A DNA stretch of 64,000 nucleotides, from assembly GCF_004127215.1 (NCBI RefSeq), contig NZ_QEWJ01000001.1:1-64000 (forward strand). Reading direction: 5' to 3'. The notes beneath the pieces are model-generated. The model saw nothing but the letters and a program-made list of their open reading frames with translations. It searched no databases and was not told where the DNA came from. Below, in pieces: positions 16,064 to 25,423 of this stretch; within the stretch, counting starts at the first letter, position 1; each line of letters opens with the position of its first letter. The position numbers and the translations under genes were made by a program. This stretch comes from Streptococcus oralis. Its GTDB lineage: Bacteria; Bacillota; Bacilli; Lactobacillales; Streptococcaceae.

Positions 16064-16507
16064 TTATTCTTCTAATTCGATTTTTTGAAAATAATCCAAT
16101 TGCCATTTTTGTGTTGCCCGAGCTGTTTTATTTAAATTTGTGCACCAAGGAGGATAAAATCTCATAGACATTTTTCCTTTGCAATTTGTTGTTGAGAGAA
16201 TTTTTTTATGAATAGCCACCTCTTTTGGAATAATAAATAGTCCCAGCTTATCTTTATCGATGACAACGATAATCAGCTCAGTCCCAAGATCTTCATTAGT
16301 ATAAGGAACGTTCTTGTTATCTTGGTCTTTTTTCCAGAAAACGGTAAAATATCCTTCTTTTTTCGGTGTTTTCTTTGCTAAGCGGCATCTTTTATATCCT
16401 TGCTCTTTCTTTATCTTGATAAGAATGCCTTCGTATTTTTCATTCCATTTTTCTTTAATAAAATCAAAATCACCATAAAATTTATATAACACATCGAGTA
16501 TTTTCAT
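16064..16507 (-). CDS. mepB: MepB family protein
   Basis: 147 aa. Recognised from the MepB pattern: WNEKYEGI, RLAKKTPKKEGYFTVFWKKD, a central strand pair, GKMSMRFYPPW, LNKTARATQKWQLDYF. MepB proteins are small cytoplasmic proteins of unsettled function; one was found beside the MepA exporter of S. aureus, but no exporter is here. A perfect palindrome (16558-16589) overlaps its likely promoter (TTGTTA-N18-TAATAT on -), suggesting repressor control. The locus belongs to the accessory stretch next to dif. Confidence 0.8.
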   Translation of the reverse strand: MKILDVLYKFYGDFDFIKEKWNEKYEGILIKIKKEQGYKRCRLAKKTPKKEGYFTVFWKKDQDNKNVPYTNEDLGTELIIVVIDKDKLGLFIIPKEVAIHKKILSTTNCKGKMSMRFYPPWCTNLNKTARATQKWQLDYFQKIELEE

Positions 16508-16557
16508 TATGATGCATATCCTTCCTTATCAAAATCAACAAAATTCCCACGACATGA

Positions 16558-16589
16558 TTTTATTACATAATTTATATTATGTAATAAAA
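16558..16589. promoter_or_regulatory. Perfect 14-bp-arm palindrome upstream of mepB
   Basis: TTTTATTACATAAT-TTAT-ATTATGTAATAAAA, containing TACATAA-N6-TTATGTA. It overlaps the -10 region of mepB and lies 3' of clcA. The stem is too AT-rich to be a good terminator, so an operator is more likely. The same core occurs at 6970-6989 and 19885-19922. Confidence 0.6.
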
Positions 16590-16591
16590 CA

Positions 16592-18142
16592 CTACAATAA
16601 CAAATCTTTTATTTTTCCAATTTCACTTTTTGGAATGACTAAATGAATCATATCGCCCAGATACATTCTGGTTGAGCCATTAACGGTTTGGCTTTTCCCA
16701 TTATGGACTTGGGTAGTGATGAGAACATTGTGTGGTAAGTTGAGTTCATGGACTTGTTTTCCTGCAATTTTATCTGAAACAGGGATTTCGATAAGAGTTA
16801 CTTCTCCTTCGTCTGTCGCTTCTTCTGGCAACATTTTCTCCAACATGGCTTCGTATACTGGAGCACCCTTTAGTAAATCCATGATAATGTAGGCTACTAA
16901 GGTCACAAGTCCGAGGGGCATAAGATTTCGGATGTCTCCTACCATTTCGGTTACAAGGATCATGGCTGTTAGGGGAGCCTTAGAGATTGCTCCAAAGTAG
17001 CCACTCATTCCTAAAATGATAAATATTGGAAATTGTTCTTGACTGACCAGACCAAGATTCACACAAATGACGCCAACTAGGGCACCAAGTAAGGAACCAA
17101 GAGCCAGAATAGGTAGGAAAATTCCACCAGGTAATCCACTTCCGTAACTTATCATGCTCCAAACAAAGCGAATAAGGAAGTAGGCAAGTAAGACTTGAAA
17201 ACTAAAGTTTTGCTCAGTTAGGGAAAGAACTAGTTGATTTCCACCACCGAGAATTTGTGGCAGAAAAATTCCTACTGGTATGATAAGGATAAAAGCTAAG
17301 ATTGGATAATAAGCTCTATCTAAATGGATTTTTTGACCAAGCCAGTCATAAACTTTGCTGACATTTAGCACAGCTTTCTCATAAAGAAAACCTGATAATC
17401 CGAGAAAAATACCCATGAAAAGATAAATCCAGTACTGATCTAGAGTCATGAGAGGGATATTGTCAGGCATATCAAGTACGGGCGTTAGGCCAAATATGAG
17501 TAGAGAGACAAAGTTTGCTACAATGCTGGCTGCTAGAGTGGAGACCCAGAAAAATCTTGAAAAGTGATGATAGACTTCTTCAATAACAAAGAGGAGACCT
17601 GCAATTGGTGCATTAAAGGCAGCTGCTAATCCTGCTGCAGCACCACTAGCAATCAAGGATCGTTCCTCTACTGGACTGGATTTGAGCCACTTGGCTATAC
17701 CTTTACCACCAACTGCTCCAAGTTGAATACTTGGCCCTTCCCGACCTAGCATAAGGCCACTGGCAATAGCAAGAATACCTAGAATATATTTCTTCCAGAG
17801 AACACCCCACCAATTAAGCGACATGAGTCCTTTTAATTCGGCCTCAACTTGTGGGATTCCTGAGCCTTTGATATCTTTCTCTGAGCGAGTTAATTTAGCA
17901 CTGAGCCAGCAGATGAGTATGTAAAATAAAACAAGGACAAAAAGATTGCGCACTAGGTGCGCTTGATCTTGATAGAGGCCTTGTATCAGGTGGAAGCCCT
18001 TTTCAATTAAGAAACGAAAAGATCCGACAATGAGCCCGACAACTAGCCCGACGATAATTCCTCGCCCAACTTGGGATAATATGGTACTTGAGGCAAAGTC
18101 AAATTCTTTCTTGGACCGGAGTATTTCTGACTGTTCCTCCAT
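16592..18142 (-). CDS. clcA: ClC-family H+/Cl- exchange transporter with C-terminal RCK_C domain
   Basis: 516 aa from ATG 18142, spaced correctly behind GGAGGA; a TTG at 18157 would start too close. The ClC selectivity motifs are all present: GSGIPQVE, GREGPSIQLG (gating Glu), and GLPGGIFLP. About 11 membrane helices span residues 20-420, followed by a TrkA_C-type regulatory domain (about 435-516). It moves chloride against protons across the membrane, a trait linked to acid stress. It follows rnhB by 16 bases and is probably in the rbgA-rnhB-clcA operon. Confidence 0.92.
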   Translation of the reverse strand: MEEQSEILRSKKEFDFASSTILSQVGRGIIVGLVVGLIVGSFRFLIEKGFHLIQGLYQDQAHLVRNLFVLVLFYILICWLSAKLTRSEKDIKGSGIPQVEAELKGLMSLNWWGVLWKKYILGILAIASGLMLGREGPSIQLGAVGGKGIAKWLKSSPVEERSLIASGAAAGLAAAFNAPIAGLLFVIEEVYHHFSRFFWVSTLAASIVANFVSLLIFGLTPVLDMPDNIPLMTLDQYWIYLFMGIFLGLSGFLYEKAVLNVSKVYDWLGQKIHLDRAYYPILAFILIIPVGIFLPQILGGGNQLVLSLTEQNFSFQVLLAYFLIRFVWSMISYGSGLPGGIFLPILALGSLLGALVGVICVNLGLVSQEQFPIFIILGMSGYFGAISKAPLTAMILVTEMVGDIRNLMPLGLVTLVAYIIMDLLKGAPVYEAMLEKMLPEEATDEGEVTLIEIPVSDKIAGKQVHELNLPHNVLITTQVHNGKSQTVNGSTRMYLGDMIHLVIPKSEIGKIKDLLL

Positions 18143-18158
18143 AATCATTTCCTCCAAC

Positions 18159-18938
18159 TTAACTTTCTTTATTTGCTGAAACCAGTGATTTTATCGGTTC
18201 AAAACTGGTCCGATGAATGGGAGTAACTCCTAGTTTATCAAGACCTTCTAAGTGTTTTGCCGTTCCATATCCAGCATTTGCAGCGAAATCATATCCAGGA
18301 AACTGGTTGTCATAATCCTTCATTAAACTATCCCGTGTCACTTTGGCAACTATAGATGCAGCCGCGATAGAAAGTGAGTTAGCATCTCCCTTGATGATGG
18401 CTGTTTGTGAAATTGGTAAATCAAGCTGCATGGCATCAATCAATAGGTGCTCAGGTTGTGGACTGAGCTGAGAGATTGCTTCTTTCATGGCGAGCTTGGT
18501 TGCTTCATAGATATTGACTTGGTCAATGACTTGATTATCCATGATTCCAATGCCGATTGATAAAGCTTGGTCCTGAACGGCTTGATAAATTTCCAAATGT
18601 TTCTTTTTGGGGATTTTTTTACTATCGTTGAGGCCTCTGATTTTACAATTTTTAGGTAAGATTACCGCTGCAGCGACTACAGGTCCAGCAAGAGGACCAC
18701 GACCAACCTCATCAACACCTGCTATTAAGCTTAATCCTTGTTTATAAAACTCTTTTTCATAGGAGAGCATAGATTCTAAGCGAAGGTCTTCATCCAGTTC
18801 TGCCTGAATGGCTTTTTTCCGCTTGCTGATTTCCTTTTGAACTCCAGTTCGGCTATCTTTTTCCAGTTCAAGAAAAAGGGGATTGTCTAGGTCTTTGACC
18901 GTAGCAAGAAGTTCTCTGATTTCTTTAATCGTCGTCAT
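18159..18938 (-). CDS. rnhB: Ribonuclease HII
   Basis: 259 aa. The catalytic core starts at [13 protein letters not shown] with Asp76 and Glu77; the second Asp motif (LIDAM) and the Ser-rich [12 protein letters not shown] segment follow. It cuts the RNA strand of RNA-DNA hybrids and single ribonucleotides in DNA. The N-terminal 70 residues are the extension typical of Gram-positive RNase HII. Its start overlaps the end of rbgA by 14 bases, the common rbgA-rnhB coupling. Confidence 0.95.
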   Translation of the reverse strand: MTTIKEIRELLATVKDLDNPLFLELEKDSRTGVQKEISKRKKAIQAELDEDLRLESMLSYEKEFYKQGLSLIAGVDEVGRGPLAGPVVAAAVILPKNCKIRGLNDSKKIPKKKHLEIYQAVQDQALSIGIGIMDNQVIDQVNIYEATKLAMKEAISQLSPQPEHLLIDAMQLDLPISQTAIIKGDANSLSIAAASIVAKVTRDSLMKDYDNQFPGYDFAANAGYGTAKHLEGLDKLGVTPIHRTSFEPIKSLVSANKES

Positions 18939-19776
18939 CGATGTCTTCCAATGTATCTAAGGTATAGTTACCGAGCTTTCCATCGCGAACTTCCTTCACG
19001 AAGAGACTGTAAAAGCGGTCGTAGTCGTCTCGGAAACCAAGAGCACGTGTCATATCCATGATGATTACAGGAGCTTCTTCTTCAATTTTCATTTGTTTAA
19101 AGCGTTCAGCTAGTTTTTCTGGATAATGTTCTTTGAAATAATTGAGACCAAAAATGGTCACTTCATCCATAGGAAGCAACTGGTCCTTAATTGCTCCAGT
19201 TAAGGCTAGTTTCAGTGCGACAGTATCATCTTCAAACTTAGGCCAGAGAATCCCTGGTGTGTCTAAGATTTCAAGGTCTTTATTGGTTTTGAGCCATTGT
19301 TGCCCCTTGGTAACACCTGGTTTATTGCCGACAACCGCAATTTTTTTTCCAGCCAAACGATTCATCAGGGTTGATTTACCAGCGTTTGGAATTCCGATAA
19401 TCATAGTCCGCAAGGTTTCAATCTTGATACCGCGTTCTTTCTGGCGTGCAATCTTATCAGCCATGAGCTTTTTCGCTGCATCAGTCACAACTTTTACAGT
19501 AACTTGCTCTTTGGAATTGATGGCCAGTGTTTGAATTCCTTGTGATTCAAAGTACTGACGCCATTCTTTTGTCATCGCTGGATCAGCTAGGTCTGCCTTG
19601 TTCAAAATCAATAATTTGGGTTTATCACCCACAATCTTGTTTAACATAGGATTTTGACTAGATAAAGGTAGACGCGCATCTACCAAAATCGTCACAAAAT
19701 CAACAAATTTTAAATTCTCCTGAACTTGTCGTCGAGCCTTAGACATGTGGCCCGGAAACCATTGAATAGTCGCCAT
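18925..19776 (-). CDS. rbgA: Ribosome biogenesis GTPase RbgA (YlqF)
   Basis: 283 aa, a circularly permuted GTPase: G4 (NKAD, residues 59-62) precedes G1 (GIPNAGKST, about 128-136) and G3 (DTPG). N-terminus [14 protein letters not shown] is the YlqF hallmark. It acts late in 50S subunit assembly. It leads the rbgA-rnhB-clcA run. A TAGAAT -10 element lies in the region upstream on -. Confidence 0.95.
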   Translation of the reverse strand: MATIQWFPGHMSKARRQVQENLKFVDFVTILVDARLPLSSQNPMLNKIVGDKPKLLILNKADLADPAMTKEWRQYFESQGIQTLAINSKEQVTVKVVTDAAKKLMADKIARQKERGIKIETLRTMIIGIPNAGKSTLMNRLAGKKIAVVGNKPGVTKGQQWLKTNKDLEILDTPGILWPKFEDDTVALKLALTGAIKDQLLPMDEVTIFGLNYFKEHYPEKLAERFKQMKIEEEAPVIIMDMTRALGFRDDYDRFYSLFVKEVRDGKLGNYTLDTLEDIDDDD

Positions 19777-19884
19777 AATATTTTCCCCTTCCGACTAAAA
19801 AAACGTAATAAAACGTTTTCTTTCTCACCATCTATTCTATCATAAATTAGGTACTTTTGCACAGGCTTTGACTAAAATAAAATC

Positions 19885-19922
19885 ATACTAAAATACATAA
19901 ATTAAGTTATGTATTTTAGTAT
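19885..19922. promoter_or_regulatory. Perfect 16-bp-arm palindrome between rbgA and pemI
   Basis: ATACTAAAATACATAA-ATTAAG-TTATGTATTTTAGTAT, a perfect inverted repeat containing TACATAA-N6-TTATGTA. It ends four bases before the -35 of the pemI promoter, so it may be an operator or an imported repeat; there is no T run for a terminator. Confidence 0.6.
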
Positions 19923-19926
19923 TTAC

Positions 19927-19965
19927 TTGACTTAATGTGCTATTTGGTATATACTTTGTATATAC
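19927..19965 (+). promoter_or_regulatory. pemIK promoter with overlapping operator
   Basis: TTGACT (19927-19932), 17-base spacer, TATACT (19950-19955). Two self-complementary octamers GTATATAC at 19947-19954 and 19958-19965, three bases apart, cover the -10. That is the expected place for the antitoxin or toxin-antitoxin complex to bind and repress its own operon. Confidence 0.75.
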
Positions 19966-19985
19966 AGTTTAGTGGAGGTAGAGTG

Positions 19986-20201
19986 ATGAATACGGTAAAG
20001 ACTCGGAAGGTGGGAAATTCTCTCACAGTGACCATTCCTAAAAATTTGGGTATGGCAGAAGGTCAAGAAATGGTTGTCTACAAAGGGATTGACGGTGTCA
20101 TTGTCCTGGCTCCGAAACTAAATGATCCTTTTGATGGGATTACTGATTTAAGAATGACAAATGATTTTGAAGGAGTAAGGTCACTTGATAGCGAAATGTG
20201 A
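19986..20201 (+). CDS. pemI: Antitoxin of the PemIK/MazEF family
   Basis: 71 aa from ATG 19986 behind GGAGG (19974-19978). N-terminal AbrB/MazE swapped-hairpin DNA-binding domain (VKTRKVGNSLTVTIPKNLGMAEGQEMVVYK), then a short toxin-binding tail (about residues 45-71). It neutralises PemK and probably binds the GTATATAC repeats in its promoter. It overlaps pemK by 17 bases. Confidence 0.88.
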   Translation: MNTVKTRKVGNSLTVTIPKNLGMAEGQEMVVYKGIDGVIVLAPKLNDPFDGITDLRMTNDFEGVRSLDSEM

Positions 20202-20541
20202 TTATATTCCTGAAAAACAGGATATCATTTGGCTAGACTTTGATCCATCAGTTGGTCGGGAAATTCAAAAACGGCGGCCTGCCTTGGTTGTGTCTAGGAG
20301 AGAATATGCTTTGCAAACTGGTTTTGTGGCTGTCTGTCCTATCACCCATGGTCAGCAGCATTTAGCAGAAAAAGGCCTGCTCGTTCCTGTCTCGTCGGAT
20401 AAGGTAGATGGTGCTGTCAACCCATTTCAACTGTATACCTTTGATTTTCGGATGCGCAATGCTCAAAAAATAACAAGAATGGACACACAGTGTTTTCAGA
20501 AAGTCGTCCAACTTTACCAGTACATCTTTGGAGATACATAA
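20185..20541 (+). CDS. pemK: mRNA interferase toxin, PemK/MazF family
   Basis: 118 aa from a TTG start inside the end of pemI; AAGG lies five bases upstream and GGAG slightly farther. The overlap and weak start suit production of less toxin than antitoxin. MazF-fold motifs: IIWLDFDPSVGREIQKRRPALVVS (the Arg/Pro-rich active loop) and VAVCPIT in strand 3. It is expected to cut mRNA at specific sequences when unpaired. The operon ends at a strong terminator. It is a + strand exception in a - strand region. Confidence 0.9.
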   Translation: MIAKCDYIPEKQDIIWLDFDPSVGREIQKRRPALVVSRREYALQTGFVAVCPITHGQQHLAEKGLLVPVSSDKVDGAVNPFQLYTFDFRMRNAQKITRMDTQCFQKVVQLYQYIFGDT

Positions 20542-20573
20542 ATCCTACCATGCATAAACAAGGTAGGATTTTT
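20540..20573. terminator. Bidirectional terminator between pemK and the Zn-finger-like gene
   Basis: AAATCCTACC-N12-GGTAGGATTTTT. The stem has A runs and T runs on its two sides and lies between convergent genes. Confidence 0.87.
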
Positions 20574-21752
20574 CTATATGACTAATCTTTCTAAAAATGG
20601 TTTGAGGCAGTTGAGGAGAATGCCTTCTATCCAGCTTTCCTGTGCTGAGGAGAGATGTTCTGCCTGAAGGCTTTCTTTTAGAAAATCTCGAACTTGTTCT
20701 GGTGCGATTTCAAACTCAAAAGCTTTCATTTTATAGAAAAAGTCGATGAGTTGATCTGACAGGTATTCAGTTGAAAAGGTCACTTCTCCACTTTTTCGAT
20801 ATTCTAATAAGAGCCGATCAAAGCGGGATTTTTCTTCAGGAAGCTCACGAAAATAGGAATTGAGGATCCAGATCTGCTTCTGCTTTCTTTCAATTGGATC
20901 CTGAGTTGCAATTCGTTGGTCTTTTTCCAACTCTTTCTGATCTTGCTTTGCCTTGAGAGTACGTTCTTCTCTATTCTTTCCAAAAAGAATTTTTTCCCAC
21001 TTTCGTTCTTCTTGTGTGAGAGTTTCTGTAAAGCCGAAGTAATCTTGATAAGCTCGTTCAGCGGGCCCCATGGCTAGGATGAGATTATCTGCGTATTGCT
21101 TGGCGATTTTATCTCTTTTCTTACGTTCTTTCTCTGCCTGAATCCGTAAATGCTGCTCGTAGTCTATTTTCTCCTTACCTAGCTTAACAAGGTAGAGTTG
21201 ATCATCGGTCTTACCAAGTAGAAAAGGTTTGATACACTTTTCAAGGACTTCTTCCAGACGCGCCTTCTTTTTTGGCTCAGCCTTGGTCCAACTTCTTCCT
21301 TGAAAGACTTCTAGAAACAGCTGGTAATCTTTCTCAGGTGCAAACTGATTGCCACGATTGGCTTTGAAGACACCTTTTTCCCAAAACCAATTTAGAAGTC
21401 GTTCGTCAAAATCGTTTTTATTGACCTTAATTTTTTCCTTTTTCTTGACCTTTCTAGTCAGATTTTCTAGCTTTCTGAGCAGTTTTTCTTCCTCTTCTAG
21501 TTGCTGATCGAGGCTAATACGATGAAAATGGCGAACACAGTCACTGCCGATAGGAAAGAGGCGTTGTCCTGTGACATTGTTAAAGAGTTCATAAGCGTAC
21601 TTAATGGCATTTCCACAGATACAATTGCTACGGCCAATGCCATTAAAAATCAAGGAAACTTCATTCCATTCCTTGGTAGCTTGATCCCAAGTATTTGCTT
21701 GCGAAGCTTGTAAAACTGCGTCATGCAGGGATTTTCTAACTGGAAGTGGCAT
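20574..21752 (-). CDS. Uncharacterised protein with N-terminal Cys cluster
   Basis: 392 aa, not assigned to a known function. The N-terminus has a CxC...C cluster (Cys44, Cys46, Cys72, with His75/His77 nearby) in the context CICGNAIKYAYELFN and PIGSDCVRHF, a pattern I know from small zinc-binding domains in phage and Firmicutes proteins. The rest is highly charged and helical, possibly coiled coil (residues 80-115, 200-290), ending in two similar modules with (D/E)xFL and KPFL. It lies 17 bases downstream of rexA, so it may share the rexBA transcript. DNA or RNA binding is possible but not shown. Confidence 0.6.
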   Translation of the reverse strand: MPLPVRKSLHDAVLQASQANTWDQATKEWNEVSLIFNGIGRSNCICGNAIKYAYELFNNVTGQRLFPIGSDCVRHFHRISLDQQLEEEEKLLRKLENLTRKVKKKEKIKVNKNDFDERLLNWFWEKGVFKANRGNQFAPEKDYQLFLEVFQGRSWTKAEPKKKARLEEVLEKCIKPFLLGKTDDQLYLVKLGKEKIDYEQHLRIQAEKERKKRDKIAKQYADNLILAMGPAERAYQDYFGFTETLTQEERKWEKILFGKNREERTLKAKQDQKELEKDQRIATQDPIERKQKQIWILNSYFRELPEEKSRFDRLLLEYRKSGEVTFSTEYLSDQLIDFFYKMKAFEFEIAPEQVRDFLKESLQAEHLSSAQESWIEGILLNCLKPFLERLVI

Positions 21753-21769
21753 GAGGTCTCCTTTCTAGA

Positions 21770-24700
21770 TTATACTTTTACAACTTGAACCTCGTCTTTG
21801 CCGAGTAAGATCAAGTATTTTTCAATATTGTCAATCGAATAGGCTCGTGATAAAGCTTCTCCGTAGAGGGATAACTGACTACGATAGCGGTCTATGAGTT
21901 GACTTGCTTCATCATAACGATCAGTCTTATAGTCAAAAAGAACGATACGATCTCCGAAAATCAGATATCCGTCCAAGATTCCACGGACAACAAAGTCTTC
22001 CTGACTCTTTTGGTCTCGTTTGAGCATGGAGAAGGGTTGCTCGCGATAGAGGTGGTTGGTATTAGCGAGAATTTCTTGACCGAGTGGCGTATCAAAGAAA
22101 GCTAGGATTTTAGAAAGATTAATCTTGTCTCTAACGGCTGGACTCGTTTGAACTTGTTTGAGAGTTTCTGTCAGACTAGCAAGCGTTGGTCGCTGACTGA
22201 GGTCAATTCGCTGCATGAGTTCGTGGGTTGCACTACCAATCTCCGCTCCCGTTACCTTTTCTTTAGTTGAAAAATCTGGTAAATCGAAGCTGATATGTTT
22301 CTCTGGTGATTTGGTTTGGTTAGCAATTTGAACACCTTCCATATCCATAACCGGTTCATAGAATTTCTTGATTTGGCTAGGAGTTTGGACACTAGGGAGT
22401 TCAATAGCCGCATGGTGCAGAGTATTATAGACTTCTACTTCTTTTAGCATTTCAAGGGCTTCTTTGATGATTTCTGACTGACGATTGTCTGCTTGAGAGC
22501 TATCTTGTAGAGGACTCTTGTTTTCCAATTTACCAATAGATTCTCTGGTCAGCTGGTCTTCACCAACAAAACGATAGCTAAAGTTGAGATTTTCCTTGGC
22601 AAATACTTTAGTGATAGCCCAGATCCAATCTTGGAAATTCCTTGCTTGAAGTCTGGTATTTTTATCTAGTTTTCCGTTTTCAGATGCTGGATATTCCTTG
22701 GCTTCCAGCTTTTCACGAGAGCCCTTACCGACAAGATAAAACTTTTTCTCAGCCCGTGTCATGGCAACATACAGCAGACGCATCTGCTCTGAATAGCTAG
22801 CCAGTTTCAGTTCTTCTTCATTCTGCGTATAAGTAAGGCTAGGAATGGAGAGTTTAATGGTTTTAGGATAGTGTGCTTCTACTGATCCTGTTTCCACCTT
22901 GGCAATGTATTTGACACCAAGCCCATTCTGCCGACTGAGAATAACATCAGACATTGAGTCTTGCTTATTAAAATCTTGATCCATGTTGAGGATAAAGACA
23001 TAAGGAAACTCCAGACCTTTACTCTTGTGAATGGTCATGAGTTCCACTGCGTCTTTAGGCGGTGCGACGGCTACACTTGCAAGATCATGCTGTGCTTCCA
23101 AAACCTGATCAATCATTCGAATAAAACGAGACAAGCCCTTGAAATTACTTTTTTCAAACTGGTCTGCTCTCAAAGCTAAGGCATAGAGATTGGCTTGTCT
23201 GGCAGGACCGTTAGGCAAGGCTCCAACATAATCATAGTAAAAACGATCGTTATAAATCTTCCAAATCAAGTCATAAAGGGAGTGGGTTTTGGCATATAAG
23301 CGCCAAGAATCCAAAATATTCATGAATTGGCTTAGTTTTTCCGCTAAAGCTGTGTGAATTAAGTCCTTCAGTTCAGTTTCCTGTTTTTGAGCATGAAGCA
23401 GTTTCTCATAAAGATTCTCCTGGACTTTATCAGCTGCTTTCTGAAGAGACAAGCGTGCTAACTCGTCCTCATCAAAGCTAAACATTGGAGACTTCATAAG
23501 CGCAACCAAGGCATAGTCTTGCAGGGGATTGTGGATGACACGAAGAGTGTCTAGCATGACTTGTACTTCTAGGGATTGGAGGTAATTATTCTGTTCTCCG
23601 TCTGTTCTAACAGGAATTCCGTACTCAGACAGAGCGAGGAGTATCTGGTCATTACGACTGCGACTGGAAGTCAAAAGAGCAATTTCCTTAAAGGCTACAC
23701 CTTTCTCTTGATGGAGTTTCAGGATTTCCTTGATGACTAAGCGCATTTCACCTGTTAGTTTTGTTTCAACTTGGTTCTCTTCGTCCTCTTGCCCACTGTC
23801 GTCCTTATCGTAGAGAAGAAATTCTGCCTTGTTCTCAGGATTGGGAGTTAGTTTGGTATTGGCAAAAACAAGCTGGTGCATGCTGTCATAATTGATTTCG
23901 CCGACTTCTTGGTCCATGAGCCGTTCAAAGACATGGTTGGTTGCGGATAACACTTCTGAACTACTACGGAAATTTTCTTTAAGAAGAATCAACTTGCCTT
24001 CTTGGGGATTTTTCGCATAGCGTTGGAACTTCTCATTAAAAATCTGTGGATCTGCCTGACGGAAACGGTAGATGGACTGCTTGATATCTCCTACCATAAA
24101 GCGATTATGACCATTTGACAGCAATTCCAGCATCCGTTCTTGAATGTGGTTGGTATCCTGATACTCATCGACCATGACTTCATGGAATCGCTCCTGATAT
24201 GCTTCACGAACTTGTGGAAACTTCTCTAAAATTTCAATGGTGTAATGGCTGATATCAGCAAATTCAAAGGCATTTTCCTGGCGTTTACGCTCACGATAAG
24301 CCTCCACAAAATCACTAATAAAGTTTTGGAAAGTTTTAGCTAGCTCCCAAATGTCTCCATGATAACGCTCTTGATAGTCAAGAATCGTTACCTGATCAGC
24401 TAGCTGTCCAAGTTTTGCAAACTGGGATTTTCTCTCCTCGTTATAAGCATCTGCAAGTGGCTTCAAATCAGCCTTTCGACTAGAGTTAGCTAGAGCCCGA
24501 CCATTTTTCTCCTTTGAGATGGCGACAACACGAACAAGCACTTCTTGATAAGCCTGACTATCAGACTCGTGATTTAAGGAGCTAATTTCATCCAAAACAT
24601 CTTGAATAGCTTCTAAATAGGCAGCTTTGGGGAACTCTTTGGCATCATTATCTAGATGATAACGGAAAAAGCTTTCCAAATCCCAAAGCGCCCGCTTGAT

Positions 24701-25423
24701 TTGCTCAGTCAGTTTTCCTTTTTCACTAATAAAATCGGCTTCTTCAAATCCTTTGAGGAAAGATTCACTCAGCCATTTCTGAGGGCTGCTAGTAGATTGT
24801 AAAAAGTCATAAATTTTGTAGACTTGCTGACGCAGACCACGTTCATCCTTGCCTCGACCAGCAAAATTCTTCACCAAACGACTAAAGTTCTCTTTGTTTT
24901 CACCTTGGGAATGGTCTTCAAACACCTGATGAAAAACTTCGTTTTTTAAGATTAACTGTTCACTTTCATTTTGTAGAATACGAAAATTGGGTGCAATATC
25001 AATCAGATAGCCATGTTTGCCGAGGAACTTTTGTGTGAAGGAGTCCATGGTTCCGATGGCAGCGTTGGGGAGGTCTGCTAACTGTCGTCCCAAGTGCTGT
25101 TTAAGATCGACATCATCGGTTTCTTGGATTTGTTGGCTGATTTTTTTCTCCAAGCGCTCTTTGAGTTCAGTAGCAGCCTTGACAGTAAAAGTCGAGATAA
25201 AGAGTTGGCTGATTTCTACACCACGCGCTAACTGATCCAGAATGCGCTCGGCCATAACAAAGGTCTTCCCTGAACCAGCAGACGCTGAAACTAGGATATT
25301 TTGCCCTGCGGTATAAATGGCTTCGATTTGCTCGGCAGTTCTTTTCTGTTCCTTGCTCGAACTTGCTTCTGCTTTTTGCAGTTTTTGAATTTCTTCCTCA
25401 GTTAAAAAGGGAATGGGCTTCAT
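21770..25423 (-). CDS. rexA: ATP-dependent helicase/nuclease subunit A (RexA/AddA)
   Basis: 1217 aa. UvrD-like superfamily 1 helicase with Walker A ASAGSGKT (47-54), motif [10 protein letters not shown], motif III region ([11 protein letters not shown]), and motif [16 protein letters not shown]; a C-terminal RecB-type nuclease domain contains LFDYKTDRY. With RexB it processes double-strand DNA ends for recombination, the Gram-positive counterpart of RecBCD. ATG overlaps the rexB stop (ATGA at 25420-25423). Confidence 0.97.
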   Translation of the reverse strand: MKPIPFLTEEEIQKLQKAEASSSKEQKRTAEQIEAIYTAGQNILVSASAGSGKTFVMAERILDQLARGVEISQLFISTFTVKAATELKERLEKKISQQIQETDDVDLKQHLGRQLADLPNAAIGTMDSFTQKFLGKHGYLIDIAPNFRILQNESEQLILKNEVFHQVFEDHSQGENKENFSRLVKNFAGRGKDERGLRQQVYKIYDFLQSTSSPQKWLSESFLKGFEEADFISEKGKLTEQIKRALWDLESFFRYHLDNDAKEFPKAAYLEAIQDVLDEISSLNHESDSQAYQEVLVRVVAISKEKNGRALANSSRKADLKPLADAYNEERKSQFAKLGQLADQVTILDYQERYHGDIWELAKTFQNFISDFVEAYRERKRQENAFEFADISHYTIEILEKFPQVREAYQERFHEVMVDEYQDTNHIQERMLELLSNGHNRFMVGDIKQSIYRFRQADPQIFNEKFQRYAKNPQEGKLILLKENFRSSSEVLSATNHVFERLMDQEVGEINYDSMHQLVFANTKLTPNPENKAEFLLYDKDDSGQEDEENQVETKLTGEMRLVIKEILKLHQEKGVAFKEIALLTSSRSRNDQILLALSEYGIPVRTDGEQNNYLQSLEVQVMLDTLRVIHNPLQDYALVALMKSPMFSFDEDELARLSLQKAADKVQENLYEKLLHAQKQETELKDLIHTALAEKLSQFMNILDSWRLYAKTHSLYDLIWKIYNDRFYYDYVGALPNGPARQANLYALALRADQFEKSNFKGLSRFIRMIDQVLEAQHDLASVAVAPPKDAVELMTIHKSKGLEFPYVFILNMDQDFNKQDSMSDVILSRQNGLGVKYIAKVETGSVEAHYPKTIKLSIPSLTYTQNEEELKLASYSEQMRLLYVAMTRAEKKFYLVGKGSREKLEAKEYPASENGKLDKNTRLQARNFQDWIWAITKVFAKENLNFSYRFVGEDQLTRESIGKLENKSPLQDSSQADNRQSEIIKEALEMLKEVEVYNTLHHAAIELPSVQTPSQIKKFYEPVMDMEGVQIANQTKSPEKHISFDLPDFSTKEKVTGAEIGSATHELMQRIDLSQRPTLASLTETLKQVQTSPAVRDKINLSKILAFFDTPLGQEILANTNHLYREQPFSMLKRDQKSQEDFVVRGILDGYLIFGDRIVLFDYKTDRYDEASQLIDRYRSQLSLYGEALSRAYSIDNIEKYLILLGKDEVQVVKV

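Noticed and set aside
12202-16507. Prophage or integrative element at dif
   Set aside because: No integrase other than XerS, no phage structural or replication genes, and no second dif copy was found by eye; the island is explained by effector/immunity genes and mepB.
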